Positions 39,742 to 47,271 of a DNA stretch of 47,271 nucleotides are shown in pieces. Position numbers and translations under genes: made by a program. Source of the stretch: an uncultured Collinsella sp. (GTDB lineage: Bacteria > Actinomycetota > Coriobacteriia > Coriobacteriales > Coriobacteriaceae); contig UQIV01000020.1 in NCBI GenBank assembly GCA_900541205.1, positions 1 through 47,271 of the forward strand. Reading direction: 5' to 3'. Positions within the stretch are counted from its first letter, which is position 1, and each line of letters starts with the position of its first letter. The notes under the pieces are model-generated. The model ran no database searches. It had not been told where the DNA came from and saw only the letters and a list, made by a program, of their open reading frames with translations.

Positions 39742-41403
39742 ATGATTGCAAAGACCATTCGCACCTGTTTTCCGATCGCTGCGGCTGCCGTTTCCGACAA
39801 GGCCGAGGAGATCAATAAGCTCAACGTCTTCCCCGTACCCGATGGCGATACCGGCACCAACATGTCGCTCACGCTTGCCTCGGTGACCAAGGAGCTTTCT
39901 GCTCTTCCTGCCGACGCCGACATGGAAGCCATCGCCGGCGCCATCACGCACGGCTCCCTCATGGGTGCCCGCGGTAATTCCGGCGTCATCACGTCGCAGA
40001 TCCTACGCGGCGTGGCCGAGGGCCTTGTCTCTGCCGACGAGCCTATTACGTCCGCCAATATTGCCTTCGCCTTCCGTCGTGCCGTCAAGGTTGCCTTCCA
40101 GGCTGTTCGCAAGCCCATCGAGGGCACGATCCTCACGGTGCTGCGCGATGTCTCGACCAAGGCCGACGAGTGCGAGAAGAAGAAGTTCTCGGCCGAGGAC
40201 GCGCTCGACGCCATCGTCGTCGAGGCATATCAGTCCGTCGCTCGCACGCCCGACCTGCTGCCCGTTCTGAAGGAGAACGGCGTGGTTGACTCCGGCGCCT
40301 TTGGCTTTGCTATTTTCCTTGAGAACTTTGTTGCCGCCGCGCTTGGCCGCAGCACCGTTGTCGAGGATTTCTCCGCCACGTTTGATTCCGCTGGCTCTGC
40401 CCGCGACGCGGCCCTTGGTCGCGTTGAGATCGAGGCCAACGACGATTGGGAGGGCTCGGAGTTCCGCTACTGCAACGAGTTCCTGTTTAAGGCCGACGCC
40501 CCGTTTGACGAGGACGAGTGCCTTAAGTTCCTGGGTTCCATGGGCGACTGTGAGCTGCTCGTGGGCGCCTATCCCGATTACAAGATCCATGTACACTCCA
40601 ACACCCCCAACCTGGTGCTCGAGCACATGCTTCAGCTCGGTCAGATCTATGAGGTCTTTATCCACAACATGGAGATGGAGGCCCACGACCGTACCGCCAA
40701 GATCCACGAGGATCAGGAAAAGGCCGCCGAACCCGCCAAGGCGCTGGGCTTTGTCGCCGTTGCCGCCGGTTCCGGCGAGGCCGATATCCTCAAGTCCCTC
40801 GGCGTCGACGTGATCGTGTCCGGTGGCCAGACTATGAATCCCTCGACCGCCGACCTGCTGGGCGCGGTGGACCAGGTCAACGCGACCTCGGTCATCATCC
40901 TGCCCAATAACGGCAACATCCGCATGGCTGCCGAGGCTGCCGCTTCTGCCTGCACTGATAAGAAGGTTGCCGTCGTTCCCACCAAGACCGTCCCGCAGGC
41001 GTTCTCCGCGCTGTTTGCGGTCCTGCCCGATTCCGAGCTCGAGGATGCCGTCGCCGCTATGGTCGACGCCATCAGCGAGGTTCGCGATGGCGAGGTCACC
41101 CGCGCCGTGCGCGACTCCAGTGCCTCTGACGGTTCTCCGATTCACTCCGGTGACGTCATGGGTATCATCGCCGGCTCCATCGACGTGGTCGGTTCCGACG
41201 TGAAGCAGGTCACGCTCGACTGCATCAACCGCATGCAGGAGGAAGAGGAGGGCGACGCGCTGACGATTCTGGCCGGCGAGGAGCTGTCCGATGAGGCCTT
41301 CCAGGAGATCGTCGACGCTATCGAGGAGGCTCAGCCCGATCTGGAGATTGACGCCCATCGTGGCGAGCAGCCGCTCTATCCCGTGATCTTCTCGATCGAG
41401 TAG
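39742..41403 (+). CDS. fakA: FakA-type DhaL-domain protein (fatty-acid kinase ATPase, YloV family)
   Basis: The protein has 553 aa from ATG 39742, 27 bases after the Asp23 gene. The N-terminal DhaL kinase domain has PVPDGDTGTNMSLTL (32-45), the Mg-ATP-binding aspartates. Its middle domain and the C-terminal DegV/EDD-like portion (VVPTKTVPQAFSALFAV, LTILAGEELSD) are those of YloV/FakA. FakA transfers phosphate from ATP to fatty acids carried by FakB, supplying acyl-phosphate to PlsX/PlsY. That plsX is found further along in this window fits. A FakB gene is not in the window. Confidence 0.88.
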   Translation: MIAKTIRTCFPIAAAAVSDKAEEINKLNVFPVPDGDTGTNMSLTLASVTKELSALPADADMEAIAGAITHGSLMGARGNSGVITSQILRGVAEGLVSADEPITSANIAFAFRRAVKVAFQAVRKPIEGTILTVLRDVSTKADECEKKKFSAEDALDAIVVEAYQSVARTPDLLPVLKENGVVDSGAFGFAIFLENFVAAALGRSTVVEDFSATFDSAGSARDAALGRVEIEANDDWEGSEFRYCNEFLFKADAPFDEDECLKFLGSMGDCELLVGAYPDYKIHVHSNTPNLVLEHMLQLGQIYEVFIHNMEMEAHDRTAKIHEDQEKAAEPAKALGFVAVAAGSGEADILKSLGVDVIVSGGQTMNPSTADLLGAVDQVNATSVIILPNNGNIRMAAEAAASACTDKKVAVVPTKTVPQAFSALFAVLPDSELEDAVAAMVDAISEVRDGEVTRAVRDSSASDGSPIHSGDVMGIIAGSIDVVGSDVKQVTLDCINRMQEEEEGDALTILAGEELSDEAFQEIVDAIEEAQPDLEIDAHRGEQPLYPVIFSIE

Positions 41404-41413
41404 GCAACTGCCC

Positions 41414-43591
41414 ATGTCCGAGCTGTGCTCCGTGCCGCGCGTCTCGGAGCGCTTTGCCCAGAGCAATGCGCTCGACGAGGATATCGCGCGACTCAAATAT
41501 GTTTCGGGTAAACGTGAGGAGGCCCTTCGCCGTCTGGGAATTCGGACGGTGGTGGACCTCCTTCTCCATATCCCTCATCGATACCTCGACTTTACCCGTT
41601 CTTGGTCTATCGAGATGGCGCCCATCGGTACCGTGTGCACCATCATCGCCACGGTCGACCGTATCGTCCAAAAGCAGCCGCGTCCGCGCATGCAGGTGAC
41701 CGAGGTCTCGCTTGTTGACGAGACGGGCGTGCTGCAGGTCGCCTTTTTCCGCCAGCCCTGGATTGCCCAGCAGCTTAAGCAGGGCGACCGCCTGGCCGTG
41801 ATGGGCAAGGTCGAGTTTGCCTACGGCTTTAAGCAGATGGCCTCGCCGCACTTTGAAAAGCTCGAGGACGGGCGTGCCGCAGGCACCATCCTGCCGGTCC
41901 ATTACGTGAGTGATGGCGTGAGCCAGGCGTGGATGCGCCGCATCGTAAGCGGCGCGCTCGAGGTCGTCGGCAATCCGTTCGATCCGATTCCCGCGCCGCT
42001 GCGCGCAAAGCGGAAGCTCATGAGCAATGCCCGCGCGTTGCGTTCGATCCACTTTCCCTCGAGCATGGCTGAGCGCGACATCGCACGCCGGCGTCTTGCC
42101 TACGAGGAGTGCCTCTACCTGCAGCTGGCGCTGCGTCTGCGCAACGACGGCGGCCTGGTCGATGTGGTGCCCTATGCCCACACTGCGGGCGAGCATCTGG
42201 ACGCGCTTAAACAGGCCCTTCCGTTTTCGCTGAGCGACGAGCAGGAGGCCGCATTCCAAGACATCCTGCATGACATGTGCGATGGCGGGCGCGTGATGAA
42301 CCGTCTGCTGCTGGGCGATGTCGGTACCGGTAAGACCGCCGTTGCCGCCTGCGCGCTGGCTGTGGCTGCCGATAGCGGCACGCAGGCCTGCGTTATGGCG
42401 CCCACGGGCGTGCTGGCGCGCCAATATGCCGATAAGACCGGCCCTCTGCTCTCGCAGGCCGGCATGTCCTGGGCACTTCTGACGGGTGCCACGCCGGCCG
42501 CAGAGCGCGAGCGCATCCATGCACAGCTGGAATCGGGCGAGCTTGACGTGCTCTTTGGCACCCACGCGGTTCTTTCGGATAACGTTGCGTTCAAGCATCT
42601 GTCGCTCGTGGTCATCGATGAACAGCACCGGTTTGGTGTGGGCCAACGCAACGCCCTGCGCGCGAAGGGGCCGGGTGCCGATCTGCTCGTTATGACGGCG
42701 ACGCCCATCCCGCGTACGCTGGCGCTTTCGGTCTACGGCGATCTGGACACGAGCATCATTCGCCATCGGCCCGTCCCTGGTGCTGGCGTGACGACACGCG
42801 TGCTCACCGAGTCGAGCCGTGACCTCGCCTATGGCGCCATCCGCGAGGCGCATGAAAAGGGTCAGCAGGCCTACGTGATTTGTCCGCTCGTGGAGCCGAG
42901 TGACTCGGCCGATGAGCTGGAAGACGTGCCCGGTATTGCTCGCGACGACGAGGGCCGCGTAACCGTCCCCGTGCCGCTGCACGATACGGCAACCGAGCTC
43001 GACCGACTGCGTCTTGCGTTGCCGGGGCTTACCGTCGAGCGCCTTCACGGCCGCATGCCGGCGGGGGAGAAGGACCAGGTTATCGATGCCTTCAAGCGTG
43101 GCGAGATTGACGTGCTCGTCTCGACTACGGTGGTCGAGGTGGGCGTCGACGTGCCTAACGCCACCGTCATGGTCATCGAGAACGGCGAGCGCTTTGGATT
43201 GGCTGCCCTGCACCAGCTGCGCGGCCGCGTGGGCCGTGGCAGTGTGTCGGGCACGTGCCTGGTCATGACGCACTCCAAGGGCAACGGCGGCGCATCGGCG
43301 GCACAAGACCGTCTCCAGTCGCTCGAAAAGACCTCGGACGGCTTTACGCTCGCCCAGATGGACCTGCGCCTGCGCCATGAAGGCGAGATCCTGGGTTATC
43401 GCCAGCATGGTGGTGTGACCCTGCGCTTTGTCGACCTGGACGCCGACGAGGAGCTGATCGAGTGGGCCCATTTGGACGCGGTCGAGCTCTTGCGGTATGC
43501 TTGCAACCTTGACTCTGTGGCGACGCGTCCCTTGCGCGACGCGGTCGCCATGCGTTATCGACATATCTTTAAGGAGGTCAGCGGAGGATGA
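41414..43591 (+). CDS. recG: ATP-dependent DNA helicase RecG
   Basis: The protein has 725 aa from ATG 41414, ten bases after the fakA stop. The N-terminal wedge/OB domain (PRPRMQVTEVSLVDETGVLQVAFF) precedes superfamily 2 helicase motifs: LLLGDVGTGKTAVAA (Walker A), VIDEQHRFGVGQR (Walker B and RecG signature), TATPIPRTLAL (motif III), and VSTTVVEVGVDVPNATVMVIE, QLRGRVGRG in the second lobe. RecG remodels stalled forks and Holliday junctions. Its stop overlaps the rsmD start. Confidence 0.95.
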   Translation: MSELCSVPRVSERFAQSNALDEDIARLKYVSGKREEALRRLGIRTVVDLLLHIPHRYLDFTRSWSIEMAPIGTVCTIIATVDRIVQKQPRPRMQVTEVSLVDETGVLQVAFFRQPWIAQQLKQGDRLAVMGKVEFAYGFKQMASPHFEKLEDGRAAGTILPVHYVSDGVSQAWMRRIVSGALEVVGNPFDPIPAPLRAKRKLMSNARALRSIHFPSSMAERDIARRRLAYEECLYLQLALRLRNDGGLVDVVPYAHTAGEHLDALKQALPFSLSDEQEAAFQDILHDMCDGGRVMNRLLLGDVGTGKTAVAACALAVAADSGTQACVMAPTGVLARQYADKTGPLLSQAGMSWALLTGATPAAERERIHAQLESGELDVLFGTHAVLSDNVAFKHLSLVVIDEQHRFGVGQRNALRAKGPGADLLVMTATPIPRTLALSVYGDLDTSIIRHRPVPGAGVTTRVLTESSRDLAYGAIREAHEKGQQAYVICPLVEPSDSADELEDVPGIARDDEGRVTVPVPLHDTATELDRLRLALPGLTVERLHGRMPAGEKDQVIDAFKRGEIDVLVSTTVVEVGVDVPNATVMVIENGERFGLAALHQLRGRVGRGSVSGTCLVMTHSKGNGGASAAQDRLQSLEKTSDGFTLAQMDLRLRHEGEILGYRQHGGVTLRFVDLDADEELIEWAHLDAVELLRYACNLDSVATRPLRDAVAMRYRHIFKEVSGG

Positions 43592-44244
43592 GAATCATCG
43601 GCGGCGAATGGCGCGGTCGTAAGATCGAGGAGCCCCGTGGTCGCGATGTCACCCGCCCCACGACTGATCGCGTGCGCGAGGCGTGCGCATCTATGGTCAT
43701 GTCGGCATTCGATTTCGATTTGGACGAGGTTCGTGTGCTGGACGCCTTTGGCGGCTCCGGTGCGTTAGGGTTAGAGATGCTCTCTCGTGGGGCCCGCTCG
43801 CTCACGACGTTTGAGATCGATCGCAACGCCGCGCGGCTCATTACCAAGAATATCGAGTCGCTCTGCCGTGACCGTACGCGTTGGCGCGTGGTCACGGGCG
43901 ACATGCTGGCGAGTGCCTCGCGCGGTCGTGTACCGGGCGGCCCCTTTGATCTGGTCCTACTCGACCCGCCCTATGCTTTTGGTGCCGAGCCGGTCGAGGA
44001 ACTGCTGCAGAACCTGGCTCAGCAAGGTCTGCTTGCGTCTGGCGCTTACGCCTTGTTTGAGCATGCCGCCGCCGATGCGGGCGCGCATCCGGCAGGCTTT
44101 GAGACTGTACGTGAGAAGCGCTACGGCATTACCTCGGTCGACCTGCTTCGTTGGGTCGGCGATGACGATGGTGAGGGCGATAGCGCCGGCACCGATGCCG
44201 ACAACAACGATGCCACGACGTTTCAGGAGGATGCTCATGAGTGA
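43588..44244 (+). CDS. rsmD: 16S rRNA (guanine966-N2)-methyltransferase
   Basis: The protein has 218 aa from ATG 43588, overlapping recG by four bases. The start MRIIGGEWRGRKIEEPRG and TRPTTDRVREA are RsmD signatures; the SAM motif is VLDAFGGSGALGLEMLSRG, and the catalytic DPPY occurs in FDLVLLDPPYAFG. The C-terminus ends in a 25-residue Asp-rich tail that other RsmD proteins usually lack. It overlaps coaD by eight bases, a common pair. Confidence 0.94.
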   Translation: MRIIGGEWRGRKIEEPRGRDVTRPTTDRVREACASMVMSAFDFDLDEVRVLDAFGGSGALGLEMLSRGARSLTTFEIDRNAARLITKNIESLCRDRTRWRVVTGDMLASASRGRVPGGPFDLVLLDPPYAFGAEPVEELLQNLAQQGLLASGAYALFEHAAADAGAHPAGFETVREKRYGITSVDLLRWVGDDDGEGDSAGTDADNNDATTFQEDAHE

Positions 44245-44734
44245 CACCATCAATCGCGTGATCGTCCCGGGCACCTTCGATCCCATCACGTTTGGCCATA
44301 TCGATGTGATCCGCCGCGCCCGCCGCATCTTTCCCAGCGTGATCGTCGCTGTTGCCGAGTCGCAGGGTAAAAACGGTGTGGGCACCACGTTTACGCTCGA
44401 TGAGCGCGTGGCGCTGGCCCGCGAGGCGCTCGGTGATATCGACGGCGTTGAGGTCCTGCCCTTTACCGGCCTCTTGGTCGACTTCGCTCGTGAGCAGGGG
44501 GCGGGGGCCGTGGTCAAGGGTCTGCGCGCCATGACCGACTTTGAGTATGAGCTGCAGCAGGCCGACCTTAACTATCGCCTGGATAGCGAGCTGGAGTCCA
44601 TCTTTGTCATGAGTGCGCCGCAGTACGGCTATATCTCAAGCTCGGTCGTTCGCCAGATCGCCTCGCTCGGCAGTGACGTATCGACGTTTGTCCCGTCCAA
44701 CGTGGTCGAAGCGCTCAAACATCGCTTTTCGTGA
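44237..44734 (+). CDS. coaD: Phosphopantetheine adenylyltransferase
   Basis: The protein has 165 aa from ATG 44237, six bases after CAGGAGG; ATG 44231 is too close to the ribosome site. The nucleotidyltransferase motif PGTFDPITFGH (11-21), RVALAREAL and the C-terminal YGYISSSVVRQIA are diagnostic. It makes dephospho-CoA from phosphopantetheine and ATP. Confidence 0.95.
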   Translation: MSDTINRVIVPGTFDPITFGHIDVIRRARRIFPSVIVAVAESQGKNGVGTTFTLDERVALAREALGDIDGVEVLPFTGLLVDFAREQGAGAVVKGLRAMTDFEYELQQADLNYRLDSELESIFVMSAPQYGYISSSVVRQIASLGSDVSTFVPSNVVEALKHRFS

Positions 44735-44802
44735 CGTTTCTTATTGCCTGGTGGCATGTGGTAAACTAGCACGATGATATGTTACCTATGAAAGGAGACC
44801 GG

Positions 44803-45300
44803 ATGCCGGGCGAGAATTTTCCTGGCGATAGGATCGTCAGCTTGGTCGATGAGCTCGAAGGGCTGATCGAGGAAGCCAAGCCGCCTTTCGGCAAGAACGC
44901 TCAGTTCAAGGTCATCGACGCCGACGTGTTCTTCAACATCCTCGACGAGATCCGCATGAGCTATCCCGAGGAGTGGCAGAAGTCCCGCCGTATCCTTAAG
45001 GAGCGCGAGGAGCTTATGGCTTCCGCCGCCGCTCAGGCTGATTCCATCATCGCTGACGCTCAGCAGCAGGCCCTCACTATTGCCGGTGAGCAGGAGATCG
45101 TCCGCCTTGCGCAGCAGCAGGCCGACGACATCCGCGATTGTGCCCAGCAGTACGAGCGCGAGACGCGTTATGCTGCCGAGGACTACGCAGAGCAGGTCTT
45201 TACGCACCTGGAGGAGAACCTCAAGAGCCTGACCGGCACCGTTACCCGTTGCCGTCAGCAGCTCAACGAGGGTGCCGCCCAACAGAATGGTCAGTGGTAA
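44803..45300 (+). CDS. SepIVA-like coiled-coil cell-division protein
   Basis: The protein has 165 aa from ATG 44803, five bases after AAAGGAG. It is almost entirely helical: an N-terminal IVSLVDELEGLIEEAK segment, then VIDADVFFNILDEIRMSYPEEWQKSRRILKERE, then an Ala/Gln/Asp-rich coiled coil (ADSIIADAQQQALTIAGEQE). In mycobacteria a DivIVA-family gene of this kind, sepIVA, lies next to the yceD (DUF177) and rnc genes and acts in septation and envelope growth. The same order here (before yceD, rpmF, plsX) supports a homologous role. Annotation pipelines often call it ATP-synthase subunit b-like because of the coiled coil. Identification is by context and style. Confidence 0.7.
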   Translation: MPGENFPGDRIVSLVDELEGLIEEAKPPFGKNAQFKVIDADVFFNILDEIRMSYPEEWQKSRRILKEREELMASAAAQADSIIADAQQQALTIAGEQEIVRLAQQQADDIRDCAQQYERETRYAAEDYAEQVFTHLEENLKSLTGTVTRCRQQLNEGAAQQNGQW

Positions 45301-45854
45301 TGGCTGAGTTCCCGAGCGTTACCGTCGATCTTTCCGAGCAGCTCGAGTTTCCTGGAGATTCGTATCCGCTGACCGGTAAGGTCGATGTCGCCACCTACAC
45401 GGTGGGCGAGAAGGAGTACCAGCTTCAGGACGGCATCGACTACGACGTTGTCTTTACCAATGCCGGTACCGGTGTCTTGCTCACGGGCATGGTCCGCGCG
45501 CACGCCACCGGCGAGTGCGACCGTTGCCTGGAGCCCGCCTCGTTTGATATTGCCGGCGAGATCGAGGAGTTCTACCTCTTTGAGGTGCCCGAGGATCCCG
45601 AGGCCTACGAGGACGGCTACGAGCTTCTGGGTGAGGACCGCATCGTCGATCTGGGTGAGTCCATCAATGACGCAGTCGTTATGGACACGCCGTTTGTGGT
45701 GCTCTGCAAGCCCGATTGCCGCGGTCTGTGCCCCACTTGCGGTTGCAATCTCAACGTCGAGCAATGCGATTGCGCCGCCCAGGCAGAGGCAGAATGGGCC
45801 GCTGCCACGGAAAATCCATTTGCAGCATTGAAGAATCTCAAGCTTGATGAGTAA
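45300..45854 (+). CDS. yceD: YceD family protein (DUF177)
   Basis: The protein has 184 aa from ATG 45300, which overlaps the upstream stop codon (TAATG). The family core is visible in GECDRCLEPASFDIAGEIEEFYLF and VLCKPDCRGLCPTCGCNLN. Four or more cysteines (CxxC pairs) suggest a bound metal. YceD proteins are linked to large-subunit rRNA in bacteria and plants, and the gene nearly always precedes rpmF, as here. Confidence 0.92.
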   Translation: MAEFPSVTVDLSEQLEFPGDSYPLTGKVDVATYTVGEKEYQLQDGIDYDVVFTNAGTGVLLTGMVRAHATGECDRCLEPASFDIAGEIEEFYLFEVPEDPEAYEDGYELLGEDRIVDLGESINDAVVMDTPFVVLCKPDCRGLCPTCGCNLNVEQCDCAAQAEAEWAAATENPFAALKNLKLDE

Positions 45855-45918
45855 AACTGTGGTAGTATCGCTACTTGCGCGTAATCGCCACACTGGATAG
45901 TTCATAAGGAAGGTCACT

Positions 45919-46098
45919 ATGCCCGTACCTAAACAAAAGCAGGGTCGTATCCGCACTCACACCCGTCGTTCCGCCAACATGAAGATCTCGGCTGCGGCTC
46001 AGTCCACGTGCCCCCGTTGCGGCGCTGTCAAGCTTCCGCACCACGTGTGCCCCAGCTGCGGTTTCTATAAGGACCGCGAGGTTATCGTTACCGAGTAA
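45919..46098 (+). CDS. rpmF: Ribosomal protein bL32
   Basis: A 59-residue protein from ATG 45919, with AAGGAAGG upstream. The start MPVPKQKQGRIRTHTRRS and the zinc ribbon CPRCG … CPSCG are those of bL32. All four zinc cysteines are present, so this is the zinc-containing (C+) paralogue. It follows yceD by 64 bases and precedes a terminator-like hairpin and plsX, the usual yceD-rpmF-plsX order. Confidence 0.96.
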   Translation: MPVPKQKQGRIRTHTRRSANMKISAAAQSTCPRCGAVKLPHHVCPSCGFYKDREVIVTE

Positions 46099-46138
46099 CG
46101 GTATACTCTGGATGCGATGCCGTTCCAAATGGAACCAC

Positions 46139-46168
46139 AATGGCCGGCTCAATGAGTCGGCCATTTTT
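46139..46168 (+). terminator. Terminator between rpmF and plsX
   Basis: AATGGCCG (46139-46146) pairs with CGGCCATT (46158-46165), with an inner CTC-AAT-GAG helix, and TTTTT follows. It may set a higher level for rpmF than for plsX. Confidence 0.8.
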
Positions 46169-46185
46169 GTATAAGGAGCATGTAT

Positions 46186-47232
46186 ATGAGTAGCGTTCGC
46201 GTTTGTGTAGACGTTGTGGGCGGAGATGAGAAACCTCAGGTCGTTCTCGATGGTATCGAGGCCGCACTTGCCGCCAATCCCGATATCGAGGTCTTGGCAG
46301 CTGGCCCCGCCGAAATCGTCAATCCCTTTGCCGCTTCCCATGCGCGCGTCGAGGCCCTGGAGGCACCCGACGTTATCGCCATGGATGACGATCCCATTCG
46401 CGCCGTGATGACCAAACGCAAGTCTTCGATCGTGCTGTCGTGCCGCGCCATTAAGAAGGGCAACGCGGACGCGTTCTTCTCTGCTGGTTCTACTGGTGCT
46501 ATGACCGCCGCGGCCACCGCCTACGTGACGCCATTTAGGTATCAGGCCGAGGGCAAGAAGCAGCCGGTGCGTCCGTGCCTCACCAATGCACTGCCCAATC
46601 GCGCCGGCGGTCTGACGGTGCTGTGCGATATGGGCGCCAACCCCGATGTCGAGGTCGATGACATGGTGCGTTTTGCCCAGATGGGTAGCGCCTATGCCCG
46701 CGTCGTCCTGGGAATCGAGCATCCCCGCGTGGGCCTGCTTGCCAACGGCACCGAGGACGAGAAGGGCTCCAACTTTACCAAGGCCTGCTTCCCGGCCATG
46801 AAAGCCGCCGTTCCCGGCTTTGTTGGTAACTGTGAGGGAACGGACATCACCTCAGGTAACTTCGATGTCGTCGTTGCCGATGGCATGTCGGGCAATATTG
46901 CGCTCAAGGCCACCGAGGGCGCTGCCAAGTTTTTGCTGCAGGAACTCAAGGGTGCCTTTATGTCTTCGCTCGGCACCAAGATCGCCGCGCTGCTCATCAA
47001 AAAGCAGATGCGCGAGATAAAGGCCAAGCTTTCGGGCGACGCCAAGGGTGGCGCGATTCTTTTGGGCCTGCGCGGCGTGGTCCTGATCGGCCATGGCGCC
47101 ACCTCGGTCGAGGCTGTCAAAAACGGTACGCTCGCGGCGGCCGAAGCCGTGCGCGCCGGGCTGGTCGAGAATGTCGCCAACTCTATGGACGGTATGGTTG
47201 ATTTCCGATCTCAGCCGAACATATTGAGCTGA
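46186..47232 (+). CDS. plsX: Phosphate acyltransferase PlsX
   Basis: The protein has 348 aa from ATG 46186, seven bases after AAGGAG; ATG 46180 is too close to the ribosome site. VRVCVDVVGGDEKPQVVLDG is the family start (usual form DAMGGDxxP), followed by SAGSTGAMTAAA, LLANGTEDEKGS and FDVVVADGMSGNIALKATEG. It converts acyl-ACP to acyl-phosphate for phospholipid synthesis and may share acyl-phosphate with FakA/FakB. It is the last complete gene; about 39 bases remain after the stop. Confidence 0.95.
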   Translation: MSSVRVCVDVVGGDEKPQVVLDGIEAALAANPDIEVLAAGPAEIVNPFAASHARVEALEAPDVIAMDDDPIRAVMTKRKSSIVLSCRAIKKGNADAFFSAGSTGAMTAAATAYVTPFRYQAEGKKQPVRPCLTNALPNRAGGLTVLCDMGANPDVEVDDMVRFAQMGSAYARVVLGIEHPRVGLLANGTEDEKGSNFTKACFPAMKAAVPGFVGNCEGTDITSGNFDVVVADGMSGNIALKATEGAAKFLLQELKGAFMSSLGTKIAALLIKKQMREIKAKLSGDAKGGAILLGLRGVVLIGHGATSVEAVKNGTLAAAEAVRAGLVENVANSMDGMVDFRSQPNILS

Positions 47233-47271
47233 CGGCACGCTCCCGCAGTTAGCCGAACGCCCCCGAGGCCC

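Overview
The window reads as a piece of a Coriobacteriia (Actinomycetota) chromosome, most likely Collinsella or a close relative. It is GC-rich over most of its length. The proteins have an actinobacterial flavour: a SepIVA-like coiled-coil gene lies beside coaD and yceD, sigma-A has an acidic N-terminal arm, IF2 is long, and a Gram-positive type Pel operon is present. The genus is inferred from gene content and style; no database search was run.

Layout. (1) 1-5450 is visibly more AT-rich than the rest and holds accessory genes: a five-helix membrane protein with a transglycosylase-like soluble domain, a small PqqD-like gene, a SIR2-family NADase-type gene with a LexA-box-like palindrome at its promoter, a 0.9-kb gene-poor stretch (a possible sRNA with an intrinsic terminator and two tandem REPIN-like palindromic units), and a HigB/HigA-type toxin-antitoxin pair behind a perfect 34-bp palindrome. 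(2) 5600-16695 is one tight, mostly overlapping operon: pelD (fused to a degenerate SDR/epimerase domain), pelE, pelA deacetylase, pelF, pelG, then a CotH-type kinase lipoprotein, a VTC-type polyphosphate polymerase domain and a DUF4956 membrane protein. (3) 16938-21152 is a sucrose module: LacI-type repressor, PTS EIIBC and sucrose-6-phosphate hydrolase, with two cre-like operators in front of the PTS gene. (4) 21248-22586 holds a Cys/Met-metabolism PLP-fold protein lacking the canonical Schiff-base lysine, convergent with a ModE-type regulator.

(5) 22780-47232 is core housekeeping. It contains guaB; leuS; the rimP-nusA-infB-rbfA-nrnA-truB-ribF-dnaG run; rpoD; tRNA-Asn; the asp23-fakA-recG-rsmD-coaD run; and sepIVA-like-yceD-rpmF-plsX.

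How the parts work together. The Pel set would make, deacetylate and export a cationic amino-sugar polymer under c-di-GMP control: PelD keeps an RxxD I-site while its GGDEF signature is lost. The three genes downstream, co-transcribed by position, suggest a phosphotransfer or polyphosphate function tied to this polymer or the cell surface. The SIR2 cassette and the toxin-antitoxin pair look like a small defence or mobile island. The sucrose genes form a self-contained regulon. The translation/transcription operon has a clear promoter followed almost at once by an intrinsic terminator before rimP, which suggests attenuation. Several intergenic regions carry long, near-perfect hairpins that the genes do not explain.
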